Shown piece by piece: positions 41,959-50,981 of a DNA stretch of 64,000 nucleotides. The notes beneath the pieces were generated by a model. The model was not told the DNA's origin. It was given only the letters and a program-made list of their open reading frames with translations, and searched no databases. Numbering within the stretch: position 1 is the stretch's first letter; each line of letters begins with the position of its first letter. The DNA comes from Clostridiales bacterium (GTDB lineage Bacteria; Bacillota; Clostridia; Saccharofermentanales; Saccharofermentanaceae). The stretch covers positions 1 to 64,000 of the forward strand of contig JAFRRJ010000004.1 in NCBI GenBank assembly GCA_017428155.1. The letters are read 5' to 3'. The translations under genes and the position numbers were made by a program.

Positions 41959-43095
41959 TCAGGCTCCCGTGTACAATCTTCTTACTCTCTTGCCGACATC
42001 ACAGGTGATCTCATAGTTGATCGTTCCGAGTGCTTCGGCAAGTTCATCAGCAGACCTTCCGTTCCCGAAAACAACGACCTTGTCGCCAATCTTCGGCCTT
42101 ACTTCCAGATCTGTCGTATCGACCATGCACATATCCATGCAGATGTTTCCGATAATAGGGCATCTCCTGCCACCGATGATCAGTTCAAAGCCGTTTGAGA
42201 GTCTTCTGGACAGACCGTCGGCATAGCCGATGCCGACCGTGGTGACCTCAGTCTGCCTTTGTGCGGTAAAGTGTCTTCCGTAGCTTACGGTCGTTCCCTC
42301 CGGAACTGTCTTAACATGTATGACCTTTGCATACCAGTTCATAACAGGCTTAAGATCGATATCTCTGACGGGCTTGGGACATCCCGGCGGCATAAGACCG
42401 TAGAGGATGATCCCTGCTCTTACCATATCGAGATGCATTTCAGGGAATCTAAGGATACCCGCACTGTTGCAGATATGTCTCTTTCTGAAGCTGATGCCCT
42501 TTGAAGAGAGTTCGTCTATCTGCTTCATGAACAGGTCAAACTGTTTTCTTGTATATTCATCGTCATCAGTATCGGCGACCGCAAAATGCGAGAAAACGCC
42601 ATAAGGTTCTATTCCCGGCAGTGTGCATGCCTTTACGATCTCATCTGTCTCGCTTCCGTCGGTCTTAAAGCCGATCCTGCCCATTCCGGTATCGAGTTTT
42701 ATGTGAATCCTTATGCTCTTGCCCTGGGTTACTGCCTCATCAGAGAGCATTTTCGCGATCTCATACGAATAAACAGCCTGTTCAACATCGTATCTGACAG
42801 CATCTACAAATCTTGAAGGATCGGTAAATCCCAATGTCATCATCGGAACGTCGATGCCGTGCTTTCTAAGCTCTACGGCTTCGTCAATCGTAGCAAGGCA
42901 GAGACCTGCCGCACCGCTGTCTATCAGTGTCTTTGCAGTCTCAAGCGCTCCGTGACCGTATGCGTCCGCCTTAACGACAGCCAGTATCTCCGTGCCGGGA
43001 GCCGTAGCCTTTTTGATCTCTTCGAAGTTGTGCTTCAAAGCGTCAAGGTCTATCTCAACACATGAACGGTCGTAAACAAAATCCTTCTCACTCAT
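41959..43095 (-). CDS. alr: alanine racemase
   Basis: A 378-residue PLP enzyme that makes D-alanine for peptidoglycan. The PLP lysine is Lys42 in AVVKADAYGHGA, and GIGYADGLSRRL is the conserved region of the C-terminal domain. The open frame runs 79 codons upstream, inside nnrD, but the family begins at MSEKDFVYDRSCVEIDLDAL, and ATG 43095 follows the nnrD stop by 5 nt with purine-rich GGAG/AAGAAG upstream. The pairing with nnrD is common in bacteria. Confidence 0.95.
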   Translation of the reverse strand: MSEKDFVYDRSCVEIDLDALKHNFEEIKKATAPGTEILAVVKADAYGHGALETAKTLIDSGAAGLCLATIDEAVELRKHGIDVPMMTLGFTDPSRFVDAVRYDVEQAVYSYEIAKMLSDEAVTQGKSIRIHIKLDTGMGRIGFKTDGSETDEIVKACTLPGIEPYGVFSHFAVADTDDDEYTRKQFDLFMKQIDELSSKGISFRKRHICNSAGILRFPEMHLDMVRAGIILYGLMPPGCPKPVRDIDLKPVMNWYAKVIHVKTVPEGTTVSYGRHFTAQRQTEVTTVGIGYADGLSRRLSNGFELIIGGRRCPIIGNICMDMCMVDTTDLEVRPKIGDKVVVFGNGRSADELAEALGTINYEITCDVGKRVRRLYTGA

Positions 43096-43099
43096 CTTC

Positions 43100-43981
43100 T
43101 TATCTCCATCCGGCATTAAGATATCCTTCCGGCAGATAATTGATATTATCCGTCGGGAGCATTGCGCGTGCTCCGATATCCTCCAATGCCGCCTTTCCGG
43201 CCTCCGAATGTATATAGACAGCTGAGCAGGCCGCCCTGTAAGGCTCCATGCCCTGGGCAAGAAGTCCTGCAGTAAGTCCGGCAAGAACATCACCCGATCC
43301 GCCCTTTGCAAGTCCGCTGTTCGGAGCTTCATTTATAAAGATCCTGCCGTCCGGGACAGCGATAACGGTGGAAGAACCCTTAAGGACCACTACGGCATTA
43401 TTCTCAGCAGAGAATGAAGATGCCGCTTCAGCGCCTTTTTCTGCAACTTCGGATTTTGAAAGGCCCGTAAGTCTTGCAAACTCACCCGGATGCGGGGTGA
43501 TGACCGCCGGAACAGATCTTGCCCTGAGTCTTTCCTTAAATCTTGCAAGGACATCTGCCTTGTCTGTAAATGCACCTGCATCAAGCACAAGATGTTCTGA
43601 CTTCTCGATAAACAAAGCAGTAAGCGCTTCCATGTCTTTGTAATCTCCGGGCATGCCGGGACCGAGCAGAGCAGAATCAGCATTCTTTAAGAGCGCCGAT
43701 GCCTTTCGTAACAGTCCGGATGTTTCATCCGGCCTTGCTTCAAGAAGCGCGCACGGTTCATTGAACCTTATTGCATCAAGCGTCTTCTCATCAGAGAATA
43801 CTTTTACAAGACCTGCGCCGGATCTTAAAGCGGATCCTGCCGCCATAACGGCTGCACCGGTCATGTATTCAGAACCCGCACAGATAAGCACGGTGCCGAA
43901 CGTGTTCTTGTGTCCGATCTCCGGTCTTTGAGGTTCAAAACCGGATATCAGTTCCCTGTCTATTCTTAAGATCTCAGCCAT
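43100..43981 (-). CDS. nnrD: ADP/ATP-dependent NAD(P)H-hydrate dehydratase
   Basis: A 293-residue ribokinase-like enzyme that repairs hydrated NAD(P)[22 protein letters not shown] is the nucleotide-binding start, and the catalytic region [16 protein letters not shown] near 230-245 is diagnostic. Most bacteria fuse it to the NnrE epimerase (YjeF N-domain); here the epimerase domain is absent, so the epimerase must be elsewhere or missing. The start overlaps the metA stop by 8 nt, and alr follows after 4 nt, indicating one operon. Confidence 0.93.
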   Translation of the reverse strand: MAEILRIDRELISGFEPQRPEIGHKNTFGTVLICAGSEYMTGAAVMAAGSALRSGAGLVKVFSDEKTLDAIRFNEPCALLEARPDETSGLLRKASALLKNADSALLGPGMPGDYKDMEALTALFIEKSEHLVLDAGAFTDKADVLARFKERLRARSVPAVITPHPGEFARLTGLSKSEVAEKGAEAASSFSAENNAVVVLKGSSTVIAVPDGRIFINEAPNSGLAKGGSGDVLAGLTAGLLAQGMEPYRAACSAVYIHSEAGKAALEDIGARAMLPTDNINYLPEGYLNAGWR

Positions 43982-44948
43982 TTTTCTCCAAATCCCTGTT
44001 AGGAACGAGATCTTCGTTGCGGATAGTCTTAATGGAATTGATATCGAACGGAGTCTCCTGATATACGTAGTAGTTGAGCCAGTTGGTATACATCAATGTC
44101 GCTGATGACCTCCACTTAAGCAAAGGCCCTTTAGCAGGATCGTCATCGATATAATAGTTCTTCGGAAGATCGACATCGGCAAGACCGGCCTTCAGATCTC
44201 TCTGATACTCCTTATCAAGTGTATCCCTGTCGTACTCGGAATGGCCCGTGATAAAGAACTGTCTTCCGTGAAGATCCGATATGGCATAGATTCCGCACTC
44301 TTCAGATTCCGAGAGGATCCTTAAGTCGGTCCTCTTCTCGACATCCTCACGTCTTACTTCCGTATAACGTGAATGAGGAACATAGAATATGTCATCAAAG
44401 CCCCTGAAGAGCTTTACGGGTCTTGACCATGTCATCGAATGCTCGAAAACACCGAAGACCTTCTTGTCTAATACGATCTTCGGAATGCCGTAATGGTAGT
44501 AAAGTCCCGCAAAAGCACCCCAGCACAGATGCAGAGTCGAGTAGACATGCGTCTTGCTCCACTCCATTATCTCAACGAGTTCCGGCCAGTAATCGACTTC
44601 TTCGAAGGGGAGCTTCTCGATCGGAGCGCCCGTGATTATCATGCCGTCGAAAAATTCATTCTCGATCTCCGGAAATGTCCTGTAGTACTTGATGAGGTGT
44701 TCTGCAGGTGTATGTGTGGACTGATGTGTTCTGGTAAACAGAAGCTCGATGTCGACCTGGATAGGCGAATTTGACAGAGCCCTTAAAAGCTGGGTCTCCG
44801 TCACCGCCTTGTCGGGCATCAGGTTGAGGATGACGATCCTGATCGGACGGATGTCCTGAGACAGGGCACGGTTTTCCTCCATAACGAAGATTCTTTCCTG
44901 TTCAAGGATATGCCTTGCCGGAAGATTGTCTGCTATTCTGATAGGCAT
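43974..44948 (-). CDS. metAA: homoserine O-acetyltransferase (MetA family)
   Basis: A 324-residue MetA-type acyltransferase for methionine synthesis. The nucleophile is Cys142 in [10 protein letters not shown], and the His/Glu pair lies in TGHSEYD (236 and 238). Residue 111, shown in the family to choose the acyl donor, is Glu (GAPIE), as in Bacillus cereus enzymes that use acetyl-CoA; succinyl-CoA users such as E. coli have Gly. I therefore predict O-acetylation. AAGGAGG precedes the ATG. There are only 26 nt upstream to the kinase gene, so no SAM riboswitch fits. Confidence 0.92.
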   Translation of the reverse strand: MPIRIADNLPARHILEQERIFVMEENRALSQDIRPIRIVILNLMPDKAVTETQLLRALSNSPIQVDIELLFTRTHQSTHTPAEHLIKYYRTFPEIENEFFDGMIITGAPIEKLPFEEVDYWPELVEIMEWSKTHVYSTLHLCWGAFAGLYYHYGIPKIVLDKKVFGVFEHSMTWSRPVKLFRGFDDIFYVPHSRYTEVRREDVEKRTDLRILSESEECGIYAISDLHGRQFFITGHSEYDRDTLDKEYQRDLKAGLADVDLPKNYYIDDDPAKGPLLKWRSSATLMYTNWLNYYVYQETPFDINSIKTIRNEDLVPNRDLEKNG

Positions 44949-44974
44949 TATATGCCTCCTTCTATTCTATATGC

Positions 44975-45991
44975 TCAGTGTTCGTCGCCGATGAATTCGT
45001 TGAGAATGGATTCGGCAGGAACCTGTTCGGGGCTGATCACCGGGATCTTGCCCAGGTGCCCCATAAGTTTATTTGCTTTGACAAGTGCTGCGGAAAGATC
45101 AGCAAAGGATTTGCCTGTAGGTGATTTTTCCATAAAGACGCTGGGTTCGATCGAGCCCTTCTCAACCTTTTCGAGCGCTTCCTCAATATCCTGCATGGCC
45201 ATCGGAGCGACAATAAGGCTCTCGTATGCGAGGAAAGAGTTGACGTGATAGTCAGCTGCCGTAAGATATTCTTCGTAGTACTTATCTTCGGACTTCTGGA
45301 TCATAGGCCAGTAGTCAATAGTTGCAAGTGCATGGGCGCTTCTGTGGCGGTAATCCCTGATTATCCTTCTAAGGAGCCTTATCTCATTGCTGTCCATGAG
45401 CTTCGAGTCACAGTAAACATTGCCGTAGGGCATTATGAACACCTTGGAACACTTATCGGCGGGACATTCGCCTGAGATCTTCGGGGATAATCCGTGAAGA
45501 CCTTCGACGACCAGAACACCGTCATCTCCAAGACAGATGGCATTCGAAGGATCACCCTCCATCTGGACTCTCACATTGAAATCAAAGAACGGCGGAATAA
45601 CCGTCTCACCGTCAAGGAGAGCCTTTATGTCGCGCTGTATCCTTGCGACATCAAGTGCATCTATTGTCTCAAAATCAGGTCTTCCGTCCTTGTCGCATTT
45701 TACGTCCCTGATGTTGTAGTAATCATCAAGAGATAAGTGGACTGCCTTTCTGCCCCTCTGGTTGATGGTATTAGACAGTCTTAATGTAAATGTGGTCTTG
45801 CCCGATGAGGTAGGACCGGAAACGAATATGGCCCTTTTATTTGTATCGGAACATATCTCGTCACAGATAGCATCTATCCTTCCGACAAAGCCGTTCTCAG
45901 ATTCTGCGATAAAACGCGGAAGCCTCACAGCGCCGAGGGATTCCTCGAGCTCTTCAACCGTTATGTCGATTCTGTCTCTAAGCTCTGCCAT
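44975..45991 (-). CDS. uridine kinase-like P-loop nucleoside kinase
   Basis: A 338-residue kinase of the uridine kinase/phosphoribulokinase family. Walker A is GPTSSGKTT (about 58-66). LDDYY and the DFETIDALD region fit the substrate site, and VVEGLHGL follows the family pattern. The family's larger clostridial members carry an N-terminal TGS/threonyl-tRNA synthetase-like domain; here only a short 45-residue leader precedes the kinase. The phosphate acceptor (uridine, cytidine or other) cannot be decided. AAGGAGA precedes the ATG, and metA follows after 26 nt. Confidence 0.85.
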   Translation of the reverse strand: MAELRDRIDITVEELEESLGAVRLPRFIAESENGFVGRIDAICDEICSDTNKRAIFVSGPTSSGKTTFTLRLSNTINQRGRKAVHLSLDDYYNIRDVKCDKDGRPDFETIDALDVARIQRDIKALLDGETVIPPFFDFNVRVQMEGDPSNAICLGDDGVLVVEGLHGLSPKISGECPADKCSKVFIMPYGNVYCDSKLMDSNEIRLLRRIIRDYRHRSAHALATIDYWPMIQKSEDKYYEEYLTAADYHVNSFLAYESLIVAPMAMQDIEEALEKVEKGSIEPSVFMEKSPTGKSFADLSAALVKANKLMGHLGKIPVISPEQVPAESILNEFIGDEH

Positions 45992-46012
45992 ATTGTCTCC
46001 TTTGAAACCGGA

Positions 46013-46621
46013 TTACTTCCTTTGAGGGAAGAATCTCTTAATGACCAGTGTATTCACGATCCAGTCCCATACATACTGCAGAAGCTTTACTGCAAGGTAG
46101 ATAAGACTCGGAATGATTATTGCCGCCAAAGCGTAAAGCAATATGGTTCCTACAACATGCACACCGCCGGCAAGAACTCCGACTACAGTTGAGAACGAAC
46201 CCATGCTTGCCTGGAATTTCTCAGTATATTTCTCAAGCGTTGCATTGAGATAACTTATGAGAAAATCCTGAAGATCATCAACCTTTACCGACAATCTCGG
46301 AAGGAGGAGACTTACTGTATAGCTGACGATCAGATATGATTTGAAAATCTTCTCCGCTAAAATGAATATCTTGCCCCACCAGGGCATTCGGTAATACCTG
46401 AAACAGATAAAGGGATTTGCAAGGAACAACAGTGTGAAGACAGCAATATGGATAGGTCCGATATTGCCGAATCCCAAAAGCCCCCTGCCGAGAACGTAGA
46501 TATAGAGGATTATCGCATCAACAAATAGTCCATAGAGAATAAATAAACCGAAATGTTTACGGTTCTCATAGTCTGTATCGCTCCACAGTCTGCCGAGCAA
46601 AAGTCCTTCCAGATAATCCAA
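46013..46621 (-). CDS. multi-pass membrane protein of unknown function
   Basis: A 202-residue protein I do not recognise. Hydrophobic segments lie at about 23-45, 54-75, 84-106 and 143-180, with a short basic C-terminus (KRFFPQRK). An amphipathic stretch (about 110-142) separates the last two. It starts at TTG with GGAG 7 nt upstream. The kinase gene begins 21 nt after its stop. A perfect hairpin lies in its leader. Function cannot be inferred beyond membrane location. Confidence 0.75.
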   Translation of the reverse strand: MDYLEGLLLGRLWSDTDYENRKHFGLFILYGLFVDAIILYIYVLGRGLLGFGNIGPIHIAVFTLLFLANPFICFRYYRMPWWGKIFILAEKIFKSYLIVSYTVSLLLPRLSVKVDDLQDFLISYLNATLEKYTEKFQASMGSFSTVVGVLAGGVHVVGTILLYALAAIIIPSLIYLAVKLLQYVWDWIVNTLVIKRFFPQRK

Positions 46622-46647
46622 AATGTCACTCCTTGTTTCCCGTAATA

Positions 46648-46665
46648 CCCGAAGCGGACTTCGGG
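46648..46665. other. perfect hairpin in the leader of the 202-aa membrane protein gene
   Basis: CCCGAAG (46648-46654) pairs with CTTCGGG (46659-46665) around a 4-nt loop, about 27 nt before the TTG start at 46621. No T run, so it is not a terminator. It may stabilise the message or affect translation. Confidence 0.5.
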
Positions 46666-46713
46666 CATATTAATGAATTTTATCACATTCGGACGAACGT
46701 TACTATAAATAAT

Positions 46714-46736
46714 AAAAAGCAGGCCCCACGCCTGCC
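46714..46736 (-). terminator. terminator after the 136-aa gene
   Basis: On the minus strand GCAGGC pairs with GCCTGC around GTGGG, followed by TTTTTATTATT. It ends the PQQ-protein operon. Confidence 0.8.
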
Positions 46737-46766
46737 ACCTCAAAAATCTTTGTCAGAGAAATTGCT

Positions 46767-47177
46767 CTATCTTAACGTAAAACTGCACCCTGTAGTCTGC
46801 TCGATCAAATACCTGAGATTCTTCCATTTCTTCGGGAAATGCTGCTCTGCTCCCGACTTAAGACGTGTCTTGTCTTTGAATTCCACCTTTATCGACCACT
46901 CACCCGGGATAATGGTCTTATCACCGTATTCATCTGTCAGACCCTTGTTATAACCTTCCATCCATTCGAGCATTCCCGAAGCAGGAAGCTTCTCGTTAAT
47001 AAGCGCACTGTTTGCATCGCTTATAGCTCTCGTGAAATTGTTGTTCCACATATAATTGTCGCGCCAGGAAATAACCTTACGTCCAAAGTCATACTTCACC
47101 GCATATCCCTCGTTTGCAAAGTCCCTTATCTCGACTTCCAAAACAGTTATAGCTCCGTATGCCTTCTTAAAGTCCAT
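46767..47177 (-). CDS. 136-aa protein of unknown function
   Basis: A soluble, mixed alpha/beta protein with no recognised family. It opens with MDFKKAYGAITVLEVEIRDF, has an aromatic-rich centre (SWRDNYMWNNNFTRA) and ends in a lysine-rich segment. No signal peptide or membrane segment. GGAG lies 6-8 nt before the ATG, and the gene begins 9 nt after the PQQ-type propeller gene, so the two are surely co-transcribed. Terminated by a strong hairpin at 46714-46736. Confidence 0.75.
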   Translation of the reverse strand: MDFKKAYGAITVLEVEIRDFANEGYAVKYDFGRKVISWRDNYMWNNNFTRAISDANSALINEKLPASGMLEWMEGYNKGLTDEYGDKTIIPGEWSIKVEFKDKTRLKSGAEQHFPKKWKNLRYLIEQTTGCSFTLR

Positions 47178-47186
47178 TATTGCTCC

Positions 47187-49082
47187 TTACTCAACCGCGA
47201 TTCCGAAGATGCTTCCGGATGTTGTACCTACTACAAGCATTCCTTCGTACACGACAGGAGAAGCCTCGATACAGATCTTTGATGAGGTCTCGCTTGATTT
47301 GCCGAGATTCCTCTTGGTCTGTATGTAAGTTATTCTCCTCTCCTTCGGGTCGACTCCTGATTCTGCATTTATCATGTGCACCTGACCTATAGAGTCGCAG
47401 ATGATGATATATGCGTTCCCCTCCGAATCGTAGAAATCAACGGGCGAGCTGTATGAATAGATGTTCATATTATATTCCCAAACCATAGTGCCTAAATCCT
47501 TGTCATATGCAACAACTTTATTGCCGCTTGCAAGGCCGTTAGTCATACTAAATGAGAATATTACAAGGTTGGATATCTTTCCTTTGCCCATGATCGGGTT
47601 GCCGAAGCATCCGCCGCTCTGGTCTGAATCTGAGGATTCTCCGTTGAATGTGTAGCATGCTTCGGACGTCTGCCAGACTTCCTCACCTGTAAGTCCGTTT
47701 ATCTTATAGATATATGCCGCACCGCAGTATTCGCCTGTTCCGCCCTGGTTATCGACCTCGGTGCCGATATAGACATACGGCACACCGTTCTCCTCATTGA
47801 TCAGCGGTGTAATATCGGAATCGTCCTTCAGGACCTTTGTCCATACCATCTCGAAGGTATTAAGATCAAGGCAGCAAAGATTCATGGTGTTGTCCATGAA
47901 GTAACCGTAATTGCCGTATACGGCTATGGAACTCTCGACTCCCATGTGTGATCCTACATTGTCCTCGAAAATATACTTATATCCGGTGACAGAGGGCGAT
48001 ATCGTTATCGTGCCGCCTGTGAAAGAACTGTTGAGATCGAATGTGTAGATAATACCGTTCTCGCATGGCCAGATAAGCGTATCCGACTCGCCGTTTATGA
48101 TCGGCGAGGAATCAAATGCATCCCAGTTGCTCCTGTAAGCGCCGTCATCGGAGCCATCGTAGGAATACAAAAGGGTTCCGTCGATAAGAGAGTATATATA
48201 CATACCGAAGTTACTGCCTTTGGTATTGTTGTTGTCCGTCTGACCGACATAGAGAAGCGGATAGCCTCTCGGATCGATGGCAGGTGTGCCCTTGATAGAG
48301 CACCCGACATTGATCGGATCTCTGGTCTGCTCACCGTTCTGAAGATTGAAGAAATAAATCTTTCCGTCCAGAGCAGCGACGATTACTTCCGTAAGTGTCT
48401 GCTGCTGCTTTGCGGTATCGTGCATATTCATGCTCTGGCGGAGTTCTGCAGGCCATTCGACGATCAGCGGCTGGCCCGTCCACCTTACACCTGACCACTC
48501 AAAGTTCATGGTCGAAGACAGAAGCTTTCCTACACCTGCAAATTCCCATCTCTGTGTAAGTGCGCCTCTGTAAAGATTCGTGTAGCCGAATGAAGCACAG
48601 TTCCTGAAGTTATTTCCCCTGTATGTGAATATTCCGGGGATCGATCCGTAGAATACGGGATCTGTCATGTAGATAGGCTTCTCCCTGCTGAATTCACCTT
48701 CAACGACGTTACCGTCATGCATGATAGTCTCGTTGATATGGCGGGCTGAGGGATTGCATTCGGGAACTACAGAAAGATCTTTATTAATATTTATCGAAGC
48801 AAGAGCCGGATAAAGGATCGGGTTCTGGTAATCGGCAAGCGGCGGGATCGGTGAAGGTGAAGGCGAAGCCACGGAAATATAGCCTGACTGGTCTGTCGTA
48901 TCGATATTGGCCAGAGTCTCCCTCGTCGTGGCTTTCTTGAAGTACACGGCTGCAAGGACTCCCGTAAGACAAACAAACAGAAGAGTTATTACGACAACAA
49001 GCGTCATGTTGCCGTCGTTAGGATCTCTGGACGGCCTGTAAAAGGTGTTATCGGGTTCGATGTACTGGTCCCCGCGCTTCAT
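47187..49082 (-). CDS. membrane-anchored PQQ-like beta-propeller protein
   Basis: A 631-residue protein with one N-terminal membrane segment (about 26-47), a Ser/Pro-rich linker (SVASPSPSPIPP) and a long extracellular domain of repeated WD/PQQ-type beta blades, for example VIVAALDGKIYFFNLQNGEQ, AYIYKINGLTGEEVWQT and VVAYDKDLGTMVWEYN. Propellers of this type resemble BamB and quinoprotein folds. Residues for PQQ and Ca binding are not evident, so a scaffold or ligand-binding role is more likely than dehydrogenase activity. The promoter at 49125-49153 drives it with the 136-aa gene downstream. Function unknown. Confidence 0.82.
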   Translation of the reverse strand: MKRGDQYIEPDNTFYRPSRDPNDGNMTLVVVITLLFVCLTGVLAAVYFKKATTRETLANIDTTDQSGYISVASPSPSPIPPLADYQNPILYPALASININKDLSVVPECNPSARHINETIMHDGNVVEGEFSREKPIYMTDPVFYGSIPGIFTYRGNNFRNCASFGYTNLYRGALTQRWEFAGVGKLLSSTMNFEWSGVRWTGQPLIVEWPAELRQSMNMHDTAKQQQTLTEVIVAALDGKIYFFNLQNGEQTRDPINVGCSIKGTPAIDPRGYPLLYVGQTDNNNTKGSNFGMYIYSLIDGTLLYSYDGSDDGAYRSNWDAFDSSPIINGESDTLIWPCENGIIYTFDLNSSFTGGTITISPSVTGYKYIFEDNVGSHMGVESSIAVYGNYGYFMDNTMNLCCLDLNTFEMVWTKVLKDDSDITPLINEENGVPYVYIGTEVDNQGGTGEYCGAAYIYKINGLTGEEVWQTSEACYTFNGESSDSDQSGGCFGNPIMGKGKISNLVIFSFSMTNGLASGNKVVAYDKDLGTMVWEYNMNIYSYSSPVDFYDSEGNAYIIICDSIGQVHMINAESGVDPKERRITYIQTKRNLGKSSETSSKICIEASPVVYEGMLVVGTTSGSIFGIAVE

Positions 49083-49124
49083 GATTCCCCTCGTCTTTGT
49101 TCCTTTCCCAAAAAGTTAACGCCT

Positions 49125-49153
49125 ATTGTAACACGCCTGTAATTTTATCTCAA
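49125..49153 (-). promoter_or_regulatory. promoter of the PQQ-like gene, TTGAGA-17-TACAAT
   Basis: On the minus strand TTGAGA (49153-49148) and TACAAT (49130-49125) are 17 bp apart, about 40 nt upstream of the ATG at 49082. Confidence 0.75.
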
Positions 49154-49209
49154 ACTACAGACGCATTTATGTCCGAAAAACCGCAGTAAAATAAAGATAA
49201 TTTGAGATT

Positions 49210-50073
49210 TCACCCGAGATCTTTGGCGAATTCGGCAATCTTATCCAGGCGGTGTCTCATGCCTGATTTGCCGATCGGCGGATCCATCATCTTCCCCAGC
49301 TCAGCAAGTGAAGCTCCGGGATTTTCCATGTGAGCCTTTGCCGCCTCCCTTAATTCCGGAGAGAGTTTTCCCGCCATTCCTGACTCCATGACCTTTGTGA
49401 TGAGCTCATTTCTGGCGGCAGCAGCCTCGGCAAGGCGTTTGGTGTTTCCCTTATCGCAGTTAACGGCTCTTATAACCTTACTGTTAATATCCTTGCCGGC
49501 ACGGATATTCTCAAATTCCATCATCCCCGTCGGACTTCCTATGTATCCGAGAAAATCAGAGACATCATCACCGTTCTTGAAATAAACGGCAGTATTTCCG
49601 CCCCTCTCTTTCTTTATATGGTGTATAGATAAAACATTAAGAGCAGAAGCTATAAGAGATGCGGCTTCCGGACCCGGCAAAAGGAATTCGATACGGTAAT
49701 TCTTTAAAGGATCCGAGCAGTATCCGGTGCTCCAGAAGGCACCTCTTAAGATACGTCTGGCATCCTCATTGGTAAGTTTGCCGTTCATGGCATTTTGAAA
49801 GAGCACCTGACAGTTGTTCCAAAGGTCAGACGAAGCGATATTATTTATCTTTATCTTTCCTTTAGAATAACTGCTCTTTATTCCCTCCATCTCGAGAAGC
49901 TGCAGTATCAGTTCCGACAGCCTTTCAGGGATCTTCAGTTCATCAGAGGGTTTGGCAATATCCGCGCATGAACTCAGCAAGAGCCCGCAAAGGGCTGTCC
50001 TTCTCTGGACAGGCTTTTTGACAGCTTTGGTCGCTGTCTCGATCTTAACTTTGACAGAGAAGCTGTCCTCCAT
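49210..50073 (-). CDS. whiA: DNA-binding regulator WhiA
   Basis: A 287-residue WhiA homologue. The N-terminal homing-endonuclease-like part (about 20-190) lacks the acidic catalytic motif, as in all WhiA proteins, and the C-terminal helix-turn-helix (about 215-285) has ELREAAKAHMENPGASLAEL and GKSGMRHRLDKI. In Bacillus it affects cell division and chromosome segregation; in Streptomyces, sporulation. The start overlaps the rapZ stop by 1 nt (TGATG). The YvcK-type gene usually found between rapZ and whiA is absent. Confidence 0.94.
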   Translation of the reverse strand: MEDSFSVKVKIETATKAVKKPVQRRTALCGLLLSSCADIAKPSDELKIPERLSELILQLLEMEGIKSSYSKGKIKINNIASSDLWNNCQVLFQNAMNGKLTNEDARRILRGAFWSTGYCSDPLKNYRIEFLLPGPEAASLIASALNVLSIHHIKKERGGNTAVYFKNGDDVSDFLGYIGSPTGMMEFENIRAGKDINSKVIRAVNCDKGNTKRLAEAAAARNELITKVMESGMAGKLSPELREAAKAHMENPGASLAELGKMMDPPIGKSGMRHRLDKIAEFAKDLG

Positions 50074-50978
50074 CAGAATTCATCCGCCTTCTTTGTATAT
50101 CTGTGAGGTTCCTTGTCGACATCCCTGTGGGAGATGATGCATTTGATGCCGTATTCTCTTAATTTCTGGGTAAGAACTTCGGTACAGTATACCGATCTGT
50201 GTCTTCCGCCCGTGCAGCCTAAACCGATATGAACACTTCCCTTTCCTTCCTTCATGAAGTACGGGATAGTGTATTCAAGAAGCTCTGCGGTTTTCTTTAT
50301 AAAAGCACCTGTCTCCTCAAATCCTTCAAGATATTCCTTCACCTCTTTGTCCTTACCCGTAAGGTTTCTGAGCTCGGGTATGTAGAAAGGATTCGGAAGG
50401 AACCTTGCATCGAAGATATAGTCACAGTCGACCGGCAGACCGTATTTGAAGCCGAAGGACTCAACGATGACCAGTATCGACTGATCGTCATCATGCTCTA
50501 TTATCTTGCCTATGTTCTTGCAAAGCTCGGTATCCGTCATCTGCGATGTATCGATTACGACTGTCGCTATCTCCCTTATATCCCTCAGCATTTCTCGCTC
50601 TTCGGCGATCGCGGACGTGAGAGATCCTGTCTTGCTTGCAAGAGGGTGTTTTCTTCTTGTCTGCTGGTATCTGCTGATAAGTGAGGAATCCGATGCCTCA
50701 AGGAAAATCACCTTATAAGGGCAGCCTACTTCCTCGTCGATCATTGCAAGAGCTTCATCAAAACCATCAAGGTATTCCTGTGATCTTATATCGACCACAA
50801 ACGCAAGCTTCGGCGCGGAGAATCCCTCTCCGTTCCTTCCCCTGTAGAAACTCTTTACAAGGTCAGGCAGTACATAAGGCGGCACATTATCCATGCAGAA
50901 ATATCCGCAGTCTTCAAGATATCTTACAGCCGCACTCTTTCCGGCTCCGCTCATTCCCGTAAGAAACAGTATCTCCAT
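50073..50978 (-). CDS. rapZ: RapZ/YvcJ-family nucleotide-binding protein
   Basis: A 301-residue P-loop protein (GMSGAGKS, 8-15) of the RapZ/YvcJ family, which in E. coli links glucosamine-6-P levels to small-RNA decay by RNase E. The C-terminal domain has GCTGGRHRSV (about 258-267), a phosphate-binding motif. Its precise role in Firmicutes is less clear. It is the third gene of hprK-murB-rapZ-whiA: murB ends 3 nt before its ATG. Confidence 0.95.
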   Translation of the reverse strand: MEILFLTGMSGAGKSAAVRYLEDCGYFCMDNVPPYVLPDLVKSFYRGRNGEGFSAPKLAFVVDIRSQEYLDGFDEALAMIDEEVGCPYKVIFLEASDSSLISRYQQTRRKHPLASKTGSLTSAIAEEREMLRDIREIATVVIDTSQMTDTELCKNIGKIIEHDDDQSILVIVESFGFKYGLPVDCDYIFDARFLPNPFYIPELRNLTGKDKEVKEYLEGFEETGAFIKKTAELLEYTIPYFMKEGKGSVHIGLGCTGGRHRSVYCTEVLTQKLREYGIKCIISHRDVDKEPHRYTKKADEF

Positions 50979-50981
50979 AAT

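Noticed and set aside
43096..43332. N-terminal extension of alanine racemase
   Set aside because: The upstream 79 codons lie inside nnrD and read as an arginine-rich shadow. The family start and the gene spacing both favour ATG 43095.
44949..44974. SAM or homoserine-responsive riboswitch before metA
   Set aside because: Only 26 nt separate metA from the kinase gene, too short for a riboswitch.
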